In this document: positions 16,016 through 24,361 of the stretch, piece after piece
How the letters are laid out: every line of letters begins with the position of its first letter
Position numbering within the stretch: position 1 is the first letter of the stretch
Source: Candidatus Chloroploca asiatica
Lineage (GTDB): Bacteria; Chloroflexota; Chloroflexia; Chloroflexales; Chloroflexaceae
Direction of reading: 5' to 3'
NCBI RefSeq assembly: GCF_002532075.1
Contig: NZ_LYXE01000106.1
Coordinates: 1-44,528, forward strand
Length of the DNA: 44,528 bases
The notes under the pieces: model-generated
The model's input: only the letters and a program-made list of their open reading frames with translations
Database searches by the model: none
What the model was told of the DNA's origin: nothing
Position numbers and translations under genes: made by a program

Positions 16016-17827
16016 ATGGGTTTTATTTTTGACGGTCTGGATGCAGAAGAATACGACCGTAAATACGGCGATAAGATTCTAGTCAAACGGATTCTGAGCT
16101 ACTTTCGGCCTGAAGCGCCGAAGATGATCATTGCTGCCGGGATGATTATTGCAACTGCGCTGCTTGATGCGGTGATACCGATCTTTATTGCACAGAATCT
16201 TGATCGTCTGCAGCCAGACACACCCTTTACGCAACTCGGCATGGTTGCCTTGGGCCTGGTCGCGCTGGCATCGACATCGTGGGTCTTCAACTTTATCCGT
16301 CAGACGCGCTCATCGCAGGCGGTCGGTGCGGTGGTACTCAAACTGCGCGAGGACGCGGCCGACGCCGTATTACGGCGTGATCTCTCGTTTTACGACCAGT
16401 TCCCGACAGGCAAGATCGTCAGTCGAGTGACGTCGGATACGGCAGCCTTCTCGCAAGTGATGGTACTGACGATGGAATTGATGAGTCGGCTGTTGCTCGT
16501 TGTGGTGCTGCTGATCTATCTGGCAACGATCAACCTGCAACTGACGCTCGTGTTACTGGGCCTGGCCCCTTTTATTGTCGGGGCAGCACTGGGTTTTCGA
16601 GCGCTAGCGCGGAAAACGATCACCGCATCGCGGCGGATGAATGCGACCGTGAGCGCCCATGTGCAAGAGACTGTGAGCGGCATCGGGGTCGCCAAGACCT
16701 TTCGGCAAGAGCCAGCGATCTACAACGAGTTTGTGCGGGTGAACAACCAGAGTCGGCGGGTGAATATGCGCACGCGCTACACCTTTAGCAGCATCTTCCC
16801 GCTGCTCAACATCCTGGCTGGCATCGGCACCGCGCTGCTTGTCTATCTTGGGGGCATGCAAGTACGGGGTGGTGGGCTGACACCAGGCGAATGGTTCCTC
16901 TTTATCCAGGGTTTGGCGCTCTTCTGGTTCCCACTGACCAGCATTGCCTCGTTCTGGAGTCAGTTCCAGCTTGGTCTAGCGGCAGGCGAGCGGGTCTTTG
17001 CCCTGATTGATGCCGAGCCAGAGGTCGTGCAACGAGGTGATGTGCGGCTACCGGAACTGAAAGGAGCGATCCGTTTTGCGCATGTCAATTTTGCGTACCG
17101 TCCAGGTGAGCCAGTTCTGCATGACTTCAACCTGACGATCCATCCGGGCGAAACGATTGCGCTGGTCGGACACACGGGGTCGGGCAAGAGCAGCATTGCG
17201 CGACTGGTTGCACGCTTCTACGAATTTCAAGAGGGCAGCATCACGCTTGATGGCACAGACATCCGCACCCTGAACCTGGCAGCATACCGCACACGATTGG
17301 GCATTGTCACGCAAGCGCCGTTTCTGTTTGATGGAACGGTACGCGAAAATATCCGCTATGGGCGACCGGAAGCCAGTGACGAAGCGGTGCGCGCAGTGGC
17401 AGAGCGGGTCGGTGGGGGAGACTGGATTGCAGGGTTGCCAGAGGGACTGGAGAGTCAGGTTGGCGAGCGGGGAGGGGGCCTCTCGATGGGGCAACGGCAG
17501 CTTGTCGCGCTAGCGCGGGTGTTGTTGCAAGACCCGGCGATCTGCATTCTTGATGAAGCAACGGCGAGCATTGACCCGTTGACCGAGACCTTGATCCAGG
17601 AAGGGCTAGACGAAGTACTGTTGGGGCGGACATCCATTGTGATTGCCCACCGACTGAGCACGATACGGTCGGCGGATCGCATTATTGTGCTGCGCAAAGG
17701 CGCAATCATTGAAGAAGGCAATCACGACCAGTTGATTGCAGCGAACGGACACTACGCCGAACTGTACAACACCTACTTTCGGCATCAATCGCTGGACTAT
17801 ATTGAAGGGACACGTCGGGCAGCGTAA
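16016..17827 (+). CDS. ABC exporter half-transporter, second gene of a pair
   Basis: The 603-residue protein has a six-helix membrane domain (about residues 40-320) and a C-terminal ATPase with Walker A GHTGSGKSSI, Q-loop VTQAPFLFDG, signature LSMGQRQL (Met in place of the usual Gly), Walker B ICILDEATASID with the catalytic Glu, and H-loop IAHRLSTI. The intact Glu here and the Asp in the upstream partner support a heterodimeric exporter with one active site. The signature change LSMGQ is close to that of some heterodimeric family members. The ATG at 16016 is chosen because GGAGG (16006-16010) lies 5 nt before it; the upstream in-frame GTG at 15995 has a poorly spaced site. Hairpin arrays flank the gene on both sides. 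Confidence 0.9.
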   Translation: MGFIFDGLDAEEYDRKYGDKILVKRILSYFRPEAPKMIIAAGMIIATALLDAVIPIFIAQNLDRLQPDTPFTQLGMVALGLVALASTSWVFNFIRQTRSSQAVGAVVLKLREDAADAVLRRDLSFYDQFPTGKIVSRVTSDTAAFSQVMVLTMELMSRLLLVVVLLIYLATINLQLTLVLLGLAPFIVGAALGFRALARKTITASRRMNATVSAHVQETVSGIGVAKTFRQEPAIYNEFVRVNNQSRRVNMRTRYTFSSIFPLLNILAGIGTALLVYLGGMQVRGGGLTPGEWFLFIQGLALFWFPLTSIASFWSQFQLGLAAGERVFALIDAEPEVVQRGDVRLPELKGAIRFAHVNFAYRPGEPVLHDFNLTIHPGETIALVGHTGSGKSSIARLVARFYEFQEGSITLDGTDIRTLNLAAYRTRLGIVTQAPFLFDGTVRENIRYGRPEASDEAVRAVAERVGGGDWIAGLPEGLESQVGERGGGLSMGQRQLVALARVLLQDPAICILDEATASIDPLTETLIQEGLDEVLLGRTSIVIAHRLSTIRSADRIIVLRKGAIIEEGNHDQLIAANGHYAELYNTYFRHQSLDYIEGTRRAA

Positions 17828-17896
17828 GGGCACGGCAGCGCCGTGCCCCAACGACCGCGCCGTGCCCCAACGACCGCGCCGTGCCCCAACGACCGC
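17828..17896 (+). repeat. Hairpin whose 3' arm is repeated in a 19-bp tandem array
   Basis: Starting at the base after the stop codon, GGGCACGGC (17828-17836) pairs with GCCGTGCCC (17840-17848). The 3' arm plus the spacer CAACGACCGC forms a 19-bp unit present in three perfect copies (17840, 17859, 17878). A separate hairpin (CCAACGCTC, loop CCGCTA, GAGCGTTGG) follows at 17906-17929. The first hairpin has the position of a terminator of the exporter operon. Confidence 0.88.
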
Positions 17897-17905
17897 GCGG
17901 GGGGG

Positions 17906-17929
17906 CCAACGCTCCCGCTAGAGCGTTGG
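17906..17929 (+). terminator. Second hairpin after the exporter operon
   Basis: A perfect 9-bp stem (CCAACGCTC with GAGCGTTGG) with a 6-nt loop follows the 19-bp array. It has no T-tract. It may reinforce termination of the exporter transcript. Confidence 0.5.
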
Positions 17930-17996
17930 GACATAGTAGATTAGGGTATAATGCAGCCTGGACTTGCCGATGTTTGCAGGTAAGGCCAGGCTGCAT
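17926..17996 (+). promoter_or_regulatory. Candidate promoter and 5' stem-loop of the dinG-like gene
   Basis: A perfect -10 TATAAT (17947-17952) has a weak -35 TTGGGA (17926-17931) at a short 15-nt spacing. Around the expected start point begins a long imperfect hairpin: ATGCAGCCTGG (17951-17961) pairs with CCAGGCTGCAT (17986-17996), with an inner CTTGCC/GGTAAG stem. The mRNA would carry this structure at its 5' end, where it could protect the transcript. Confidence 0.4.
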
Positions 17997-18038
17997 TTCT
18001 ATGCCATAAGCACAAGATCTGGTGACGGAAAACTAGCT

Positions 18039-20858
18039 ATGAACGAGCGCATTTATGTAGCGGTTGATGTTGAGACAACGGGGCTGGTTCCGGGGACGGA
18101 TGAATTGATCGAAGTCGCGGCGGTTACCTTTCGTCGTCATGAAGTGCTCGACACCTACAGCCAGCTTGTGCAACCGCGCCAGCCGCTGCCACTCAAGATC
18201 ACCCGTCTGACGGGCATCGCGCCCAAGGATGTAGCCGAGGCACCCTTCTTCAATATGATTGGGGGGGACTTTGCGCGTTTTATCAAGAGTTACCCGATTG
18301 TGGGGCACTCGGTCAGTTTTGACCTGAGCATGCTCCGTGCGCAGGGCATGAACTTTACGCAGCCGACGTATGACACATTTGAACTGGCAACCCTGCTGAT
18401 GCCACAGGCACCGATCTACAAACTAAGCGCCCTGGCCGAACGGATCGGTGTACCGCACCCTGATGCCCACCGTGCGCTCAATGATGCGATCGTCACGGCG
18501 CATGTTTTCAACCACTTGCTTGACCTGCTCGAAGCGCTGAGTCTCGATGCCTTGAATGAGATCATGCGGTTGATCAACAAGATTGATTTCCCGATGCGCG
18601 ATCTCTTTGAGCATACGGTGCGGGAGAAGACGCGGAACGCCTTTTTTGAGCCAGCGATGCCAGGGCGGATACAGCCACCCCCAACGATCTTTGAGATGGC
18701 ACCGCCGCCAGGCCTGGGTGAGCCACAGCCACTCAAACCCACGGGTGACGCACGACCGCTTGACTATGATGACATTGCGGCCTTCTTTGCCCCAGATGGC
18801 CCACTCGGGCAACAATTTCCCGGCTACGAGCCACGGGCACCCCAGGTTCACATGGCGCAGGCCGTGGCCGAAGCCTTCAACCTGAGCGAACCATTGCTCG
18901 TCGAAGCGGGCACGGGTACTGGGAAATCGTTGAGTTACCTGATCCCCTCGGTCTTTTTCGCCACTCGCCGCGGCGAGCGGGTTGTCATTTCAACCAATAC
19001 GATCAATCTACAAGATCAACTCTTCTTCAAAGACCTCCCGGCCTTGCAAACGATCATGGCCGCGAGTGGCATGCCTCCCTTTACGGCCTCATTGCTCAAA
19101 GGGCGCGGCAACTACCTCTGTCTCAAACGGTACTACGAAATGCAGCGGAGTGAGAACCTGAACCCGGACGAGGTACGGATGTTGCTCAAGGTTCAACTCT
19201 GGGTTCCTACGACCGAGAACGGGGATAAAGCCGAGTTGCTGCTGATGGATCGGGAAAACGTTGCGTGGAATCGGGTCAATGTCACACCCGAGACATGCAT
19301 TGGCTCGCGGTGTCCACATTTTCGCGAATGTTTCTTTTTCAAGGCGCGGCGTCAGGCCGAAGCCTCGCATGTTCTGGTGGTCAACCACGCACTGCTCATT
19401 GCCGATCTCGCCGCGCAATCGCATGTCTTGCCGCCGTACGCGCACCTGATCATTGACGAAGCCCACAACCTGGAAGATGTCGCCACAGATCAACTGAGTT
19501 TCAAGGTAGATCAGGCGGCCATGCTAAAGTTTCTCGATGATATCTTTCAGACGGGCGGAGCACAAGTTGTCAGTGGGTTGCTGAGTGAATTGCCGGCGGC
19601 GTTGCAGGCCGGGGTAGACGAGCTTGTGGCAAAAAAAATTGCGCAAGCGAGCGACTTGATCCGTCCGGCGCTGGTACGGGCGCGCACCGCCGTGTACGAA
19701 TGCTTCAACCTGTTGAATGCCTTTGTGATCCGCGAAGTGCAGGATAACCAGTATGACCCACGCCTGCGACTAACCCCGGGCATTCGCCAGAAGGCGGCCT
19801 GGCAAGAAGTACAAGTCGTCTGGGCGAACATGACCGACATCCTGACGGTCATTGGCACAGGACTGGCCGAGATCGAAGAGCAACTGCGCAATCTGGAGGC
19901 GAGCAAAGTCGACGGGTACGAGGAGCTCTTGATCCAGGTCGAATACCTGGGGCGGTTTGCCGTAGATGTACGGGTCAAGACGGGGCATATCATCTTTGGT
20001 GACGAAGCGATCATTGCCTGGTTGACGCTGGATCGGCAGCGCGACACCCTGACCCTAACGGCGGCACCACTCAGTGTTGCCGATATGTTGCAGGCCCAGC
20101 TCTTTGCGCAAAAAGCAACGAGTGTGCTTGCCTCGGCAACGCTGACGATCGAGACAAGCTTTGAGTTTGTCAAAGATCGCCTGGGGTTGCCTGAGGCCAA
20201 CGAACTGGAGCTCGAATCGCCCTTCGACTACGAAAAACAGGCGCTAGTCTATATCCCGAGTGACATCCCCGAGCCGAATCAGCGAGGGTATCAACAGGCG
20301 ATTGAGCAGGCGCTGATCGAACTCTGCACCGTCACAGGCGGGCGCACCCTGGCCCTCTTTACCGCGAATAACGCCCTGCGCCAGACCTACCATGCGATCC
20401 AGGAACCACTAGAAGCCCAGGAAATAGCGGTACTGGCGCAGGGGATTGATGGCAGTCGGCGGGCGTTGCTCGACCGTTTCAAAGAATTTCCACGCACGGT
20501 CTTGCTCGGCACAAACAGTTTCTGGGAAGGAGTAGACGTTGTCGGCGATGCGCTCTCGGTGCTCGTGATTACAAAACTTCCGTTCAGCGTACCGAACGAT
20601 CCAATCTTTGCGGCCCGTAGCGAGCGCTTTCAGGATCCGTTTGGCGAATTTTCGGTACCGCAGACGATTCTGCGCTTCAAGCAGGGCTTTGGGCGTCTGA
20701 TCCGGAGTCGCGAAGATCGGGGGATTGTGGTCGTGCTTGATCGACGGCTGTTGAGCAAGAAATATGGTCAGCAGTTCCTCGACTCCTTGCCCAACACCCG
20801 CGTGCGTACAGGGCCGTTGAATCAGTTGCCGGTGCTGGGGGAACGGTTTTTAAAATAA
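18039..20858 (+). CDS. dinG: DinG-family helicase with N-terminal DEDDh exonuclease
   Basis: The 939-residue protein fuses a DnaQ-like 3'-5' exonuclease (about residues 1-180: DVETTGL, VGHSVSFDLSML, and the DEDDh histidine in HRALNDAIVTAH) to a superfamily 2 helicase. The helicase has Walker A EAGTGTGKS (K296), a DEAH box at D473 (IIDEAHNL) and the XPD-type iron-sulfur cysteines C361, C420, C425 and C431. The C-terminal motifs include GTNSFWEGVDVVGD and QGFGRLIRSR. DinG helicases unwind DNA with a 5'-3' polarity and resolve D-loops, R-loops and forks. The exonuclease fusion is typical of the Firmicutes/Chloroflexota type. The ATG at 18039 is chosen because the exonuclease motif begins 10 residues later; the ribosome-binding site is weak. 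Confidence 0.9.
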   Translation: MNERIYVAVDVETTGLVPGTDELIEVAAVTFRRHEVLDTYSQLVQPRQPLPLKITRLTGIAPKDVAEAPFFNMIGGDFARFIKSYPIVGHSVSFDLSMLRAQGMNFTQPTYDTFELATLLMPQAPIYKLSALAERIGVPHPDAHRALNDAIVTAHVFNHLLDLLEALSLDALNEIMRLINKIDFPMRDLFEHTVREKTRNAFFEPAMPGRIQPPPTIFEMAPPPGLGEPQPLKPTGDARPLDYDDIAAFFAPDGPLGQQFPGYEPRAPQVHMAQAVAEAFNLSEPLLVEAGTGTGKSLSYLIPSVFFATRRGERVVISTNTINLQDQLFFKDLPALQTIMAASGMPPFTASLLKGRGNYLCLKRYYEMQRSENLNPDEVRMLLKVQLWVPTTENGDKAELLLMDRENVAWNRVNVTPETCIGSRCPHFRECFFFKARRQAEASHVLVVNHALLIADLAAQSHVLPPYAHLIIDEAHNLEDVATDQLSFKVDQAAMLKFLDDIFQTGGAQVVSGLLSELPAALQAGVDELVAKKIAQASDLIRPALVRARTAVYECFNLLNAFVIREVQDNQYDPRLRLTPGIRQKAAWQEVQVVWANMTDILTVIGTGLAEIEEQLRNLEASKVDGYEELLIQVEYLGRFAVDVRVKTGHIIFGDEAIIAWLTLDRQRDTLTLTAAPLSVADMLQAQLFAQKATSVLASATLTIETSFEFVKDRLGLPEANELELESPFDYEKQALVYIPSDIPEPNQRGYQQAIEQALIELCTVTGGRTLALFTANNALRQTYHAIQEPLEAQEIAVLAQGIDGSRRALLDRFKEFPRTVLLGTNSFWEGVDVVGDALSVLVITKLPFSVPNDPIFAARSERFQDPFGEFSVPQTILRFKQGFGRLIRSREDRGIVVVLDRRLLSKKYGQQFLDSLPNTRVRTGPLNQLPVLGERFLK

Positions 20859-20871
20859 TGGAGTTAGCTAG

Positions 20872-21855
20872 ATGAATTCTGAAGATACAAGTCCGCGTCG
20901 CCCTTTTTCTGCGCTACGCCTCTTTTTGACCGGGTTTGCGATGGGCATTGCCGACCTGATCCCAGGGGTATCGGGCGGAACAATGGCGTTCATTCTTGGG
21001 GTCTACGAGCAATTACTCGATGCGATCAAATCCTTCAATGTACGCCTGTTGCAACTGTTCGGAAAGCGTCAATGGCGTGAGGCGTTTGGACAGATTCCCT
21101 GGACGTTTCTCATTCCGCTCGGTCTGGGCATCGGGGTTGCCATTATTTCCATGGCACGTACGATGCGTTTTTTGCTCGAGAATTACCCGATCTACCTCTT
21201 TGCTTTTTTCTTTGGCTTGATTCTTGCCTCGATTATCGCTGTTGGTGTGACCGTACGCTGGAATCCGACAACCCTGGTCGCACTCGTGGTTGGTACAGTT
21301 GCCGCGTTTATTATTGTTGGCCTGGTGCCACTCAATATGCCAAATGATCCGCTGACCCTCTTTTTGAGTGGCACTGTTGCGATTATGGCGATGATTCTGC
21401 CAGGTATTTCAGGATCTTTTATTTTGCTTATTCTTGGGCAATATGCCTATGTGCTCAATGCTGTTTCAGAGTTCAACCTGTTGGCGATCATTCCGCTGGG
21501 GCTCGGGGCCGTCGTCGGTTTGTTGGGGTTTGCGCGAGTCTTGAGTTGGTTGCTGAAGCATTATCACGGAGTGACCGTGGCAGTGCTCGTCGGCTTTATG
21601 GCGGGTTCATTGCGCAAAATCTGGCCCTGGAAAGAGGTACTCGAGACGATGCTTGATCGTCACGGTGAAATCGTCCCCCTACGCGAACGCAATATCTTGC
21701 CCGATTTTGCTGGCCCAGAATTCTGGATCGCCCTGCTGCTGGCGGTGATTGGCTTTTTCTTACTCAGCTTTATTGACCACCTGCAGACCAGAGCAAACCC
21801 GATCTTCCGTTGGATGGGCCCTCGGCGAGGAACCAAGCCTGTTGCGTCGCCATAA
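20872..21855 (+). CDS. DUF368 membrane protein, polyprenyl-phosphate transporter (PopT type)
   Basis: The 327-residue protein has about eight to ten membrane helices and the DUF368 signature LFLTGFAMGIADLIPGVSGGTMAFILGVY near its start, repeated in a weaker form as IMAMILPGISGSFILLILGQY at about residue 175-195. DUF368 proteins, with DedA proteins, are known to recycle undecaprenyl phosphate across the cytoplasmic membrane for peptidoglycan and other envelope polymers. GGAG lies 8 nt before the ATG. It follows the dinG-like gene by 13 nt and is probably co-transcribed, with no obvious functional link. The glycosyltransferases further right would also use polyprenyl carriers. Confidence 0.88.
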   Translation: MNSEDTSPRRPFSALRLFLTGFAMGIADLIPGVSGGTMAFILGVYEQLLDAIKSFNVRLLQLFGKRQWREAFGQIPWTFLIPLGLGIGVAIISMARTMRFLLENYPIYLFAFFFGLILASIIAVGVTVRWNPTTLVALVVGTVAAFIIVGLVPLNMPNDPLTLFLSGTVAIMAMILPGISGSFILLILGQYAYVLNAVSEFNLLAIIPLGLGAVVGLLGFARVLSWLLKHYHGVTVAVLVGFMAGSLRKIWPWKEVLETMLDRHGEIVPLRERNILPDFAGPEFWIALLLAVIGFFLLSFIDHLQTRANPIFRWMGPRRGTKPVASP

Positions 21856-21865
21856 GGAGATCCTT

Positions 21866-21912
21866 TGAACAGACCACAAACGCCAACTAAGCTGGCGTTT
21901 GTGGTCTGTTCA
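21866..21912. terminator. Bidirectional terminator hairpin
   Basis: A perfect 20-bp stem (21866-21885 with 21893-21912, loop ACTAAGC) lies between the convergent DUF368 and epimerase genes, 10 nt after the former's stop and 17 nt before the latter's end. It has no long T-tract on either side. It likely ends both transcripts. Confidence 0.8.
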
Positions 21913-21929
21913 GCAACAACGGCTTCCCT

Positions 21930-23138
21930 CTATCGCATGCGCCGCAATAATTCCATACAGGCACGGGGGTGTTGATAGGCCTGTTCGTAGATCCCCACTT
22001 TATAACGATCAGGCAGAGGAGTGCCGTCGAGCGCCAGGGATTTGAACCAGTCCCCATGTACTCGATCAATGAAATGGTCTTCGATGTAGAACCAGATGTT
22101 CGCCGCTGCTTCGGCGAAGCAGGCTTCGCCTGAGAGCTGAAAGGCGGTATACATACCAATCAGGGTTTCGGCTTGTGCCCACCAGCTTCGTTCAACACTG
22201 TTGGTGACCGGGCGCACCCCGCCATCAGGGTCGATGCCATCTTTGTAGACAACAGTAGCAAGCCCCAGAACCGCTTCACGCACCCGCGCCTGGAGATCGC
22301 GGTTCCCCTGAACAGTGGCAGCCTCAACGAGAAACCAGCTACTCATACTATCGTGGCCGTACGAAATATTGCCAGTCAGGGGCCGCCAGGTTGTATCAAA
22401 GCAGAGCCGTAGATGGCCCGTCACTGGATCAATGCCTCGCGTAAGGATGTTTTCGATCATCGCACGCTGGCGCTCACGCAGCAGGCTATCGTCCCAGATG
22501 CGCAAGAGATTCGTGTAAGCTTCGAGCAAATGCAGCAGCGTCGGCATCGAAAGATAGACATAGTTCGAGGTGTAGCGCTCATCTTCCCAGACCGGCACAT
22601 GCCAGGTACGATTGGAACCCTCACTATAGCCATCACAGCGCGGATTGTAGATACTCGCCTCGATCAACTGGAAGATTTCTTTGGCAAGCTGCAAGCTATT
22701 GGGGTCGCCGGTTGCGCTATGATGTTCAGCGAGGCCATACACGGCCATCGCCTGCGCAACGGTCGTCTTGCGGGTATCGAGCGGTCGCCCCCACATATCG
22801 ACTGTCCAAAAGATCCCACCATATTCTTCATCCCAGAAGGCGAGGCGCAGATAACGGAACGCTCGACCGGCCATTTCGAGGTATTCGGGGCGACGGTAGG
22901 TGCGATAGGCAGCCGCAAAGATCCAGAGGATCTGCGCACAGATCAATGCCACGCGTGGAACTTCGTTGAGTGACCGCAGATCACGGGTGACCGCACCATA
23001 AAAACCGCCACGCGGACGATCAACGACACGGTACATCCAGAAGGGCAAAATATTGCCCAGTAACTCCTCTTCAATTTTCTGGCGCAAAAATATGCGCTGC
23101 AGGCCTGGCGCTGCCCGGATTTGCTCTATTTCAGACAT
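21930..23138 (-). CDS. AGE-family sugar epimerase (cellobiose 2-epimerase-like)
   Basis: The 402-residue protein has the alpha/alpha-barrel pattern of the N-acylglucosamine 2-epimerase family (segments WMYRVVDRPRGGFYG, AQAMAVYGLAEHH, NRTWHVPVW). The motif ISYGHDSMSSWFL holds one catalytic His, followed by RSWWAQAETLIGMY. These enzymes interconvert sugars such as cellobiose/mannose-linked disaccharides or glucose/mannose. The C-terminal YQHPRACMELL aligns with the family motif Y-H-N-x-R-A-C, so the second catalytic His position looks like Gln, with a His one residue later. The ATG at 23138 is chosen because GGAG lies 9 nt before it and the upstream extension is unlike the family. A possible extended -10 (TGGTATGAC, minus, 23208-23200) lies before it. 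Confidence 0.85.
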   Translation of the reverse strand: MSEIEQIRAAPGLQRIFLRQKIEEELLGNILPFWMYRVVDRPRGGFYGAVTRDLRSLNEVPRVALICAQILWIFAAAYRTYRRPEYLEMAGRAFRYLRLAFWDEEYGGIFWTVDMWGRPLDTRKTTVAQAMAVYGLAEHHSATGDPNSLQLAKEIFQLIEASIYNPRCDGYSEGSNRTWHVPVWEDERYTSNYVYLSMPTLLHLLEAYTNLLRIWDDSLLRERQRAMIENILTRGIDPVTGHLRLCFDTTWRPLTGNISYGHDSMSSWFLVEAATVQGNRDLQARVREAVLGLATVVYKDGIDPDGGVRPVTNSVERSWWAQAETLIGMYTAFQLSGEACFAEAAANIWFYIEDHFIDRVHGDWFKSLALDGTPLPDRYKVGIYEQAYQHPRACMELLRRMR

Positions 23139-23199
23139 GGGGCTCTTCTCCACTCCACCAGGACTTGCTTGTTTTGGGGGCCGTTCGATCAGACTGTAG

Positions 23200-23208
23200 G
23201 TCATACCA
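23200..23208 (-). promoter_or_regulatory. Candidate extended -10 of the epimerase gene
   Basis: TGGTATGAC on the minus strand lies about 62 nt before the epimerase start. No clear -35 is present. Confidence 0.35.
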
Positions 23209-23320
23209 CACCTGCGAATGCATGCCACGTTGCCTTCAACACGTTGCCTACCTGGGCTAACGACACTCATGAGATAAAGACTTGTCCTCTTCCAGCATAC
23301 ACGCTCCGGTTTCAAAGAAC

Positions 23321-23346
23321 TTGATTTGTACTATCCGTACTATAAT
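23321..23346 (+). promoter_or_regulatory. Candidate promoter of mmuM
   Basis: A perfect -10 TATAAT (23341-23346) follows TTGATT (23321-23326) at a short 14-nt spacing. The leader to the ATG at 23426 is about 75 nt and holds a 5-bp hairpin (GCTGG-TTCA-CCAGC) near 23388-23401. I do not recognise a SAM or other methionine riboswitch in it. Confidence 0.5.
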
Positions 23347-23425
23347 AAGGGCAAGGGTTTGTGCGATATAAGTCCCTGCGGGGCACCGCTGGTTCACCAG
23401 CAGCATTTTTCTTGGGGAGAGACGG

Positions 23426-24361
23426 ATGGATCCTATTGCGCACATGCTTCAGATGCATCCTTTTCTGGTGCTTGATGGAGCGATGGCAACCGAACTTGAG
23501 CGACGCGGCTGCAACCTCAATGATCCGCTCTGGTCGGCCAAGATCTTGCTTGAGGCACCCGAGTTGATCCGGCAGGTTCACGCTGACTATTTTGCGGCCG
23601 GGGCTGATGTGGCAATTACGGCAAGTTACCAGGCGACCTTTGAGGGCTTTGCCAGCCGGGGGCTTGAACGAGCGGTGGCCGCAGCGTTGATGCAGCAGTC
23701 GGTGCGCCTTGCGCTTGAGGCCCGTGATCATTTCTGGGCCAACCGGGCCAACCGAGTGGGCCGTTCACGGCCGCTCGTGGCTGCGTCGGTTGGGCCATAT
23801 GGTGCGTTTCTCGCCAATGGCGCTGAGTATCATGGTGACTATGGGTTGAGCGAAGAGGCCCTGATGGAGTTTCATCGTCCACGTATGGCGGTACTCGCGT
23901 CCGCAGGGGCCGACCTCTTTGCCTGTGAGACGATCCCCTGTCTCGCCGAAGCGCGTGCGCTGGCACGCCTCTTGCCCGAATTTCCCGAGATGTGGGCCTG
24001 GATCAGTTTTACGGCACGCGACGAGAAGACGATTGCGCAAGGTGAGTCTTTTGCCGATTGCGTGGCTCTACTCGAAGCGTATCCCCAAATTGCCGCTCTC
24101 GGCATCAATTGCACGGCTCCTCGCTATCTCAACGGGTTGATCCGTACGGCCCGCCGCGTAACGACGCGGCCCATTTTGGTCTATCCAAATTCGGGTGAAG
24201 AGTACGAGGTCGCATCACGGTCGTGGTCGGGAGAATGCTCGAGTGCCGATTTTGGGACACAGGCGCGTACCTGGTATGCGCTCGGGGCAAAACTCATCGG
24301 TGGGTGCTGCCGGACGACGCCAGACCATATTCGAGCGGTGCGGTCGATCTTGTATACATAA
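23426..24361 (+). CDS. mmuM: Homocysteine S-methyltransferase
   Basis: The 311-residue protein matches the MmuM/YagD family. The N-terminal segment is LVLDGAMATELERRGCNL, then PLWSAKILLEAP and the TIM-barrel core with ASVGPYGAFLANGAEYHGDY. The zinc ligands are Cys229 in GINCTAP and Cys294-Cys295 in GGCCRTTPDHI. These enzymes transfer a methyl group from S-methylmethionine or SAM to homocysteine, making methionine. The last 181 nt overlap the convergent glycosyltransferase gene as annotated. A purine-rich site (GGGGAGAGA) precedes the ATG. Confidence 0.92.
   Translation: MDPIAHMLQMHPFLVLDGAMATELERRGCNLNDPLWSAKILLEAPELIRQVHADYFAAGADVAITASYQATFEGFASRGLERAVAAALMQQSVRLALEARDHFWANRANRVGRSRPLVAASVGPYGAFLANGAEYHGDYGLSEEALMEFHRPRMAVLASAGADLFACETIPCLAEARALARLLPEFPEMWAWISFTARDEKTIAQGESFADCVALLEAYPQIAALGINCTAPRYLNGLIRTARRVTTRPILVYPNSGEEYEVASRSWSGECSSADFGTQARTWYALGAKLIGGCCRTTPDHIRAVRSILYT

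Noticed and set aside
23350-23425. Possible SAM or other methionine riboswitch before mmuM
   Set aside because: The leader is too short for an S-box and shows only one weak hairpin. I could not match any riboswitch core.
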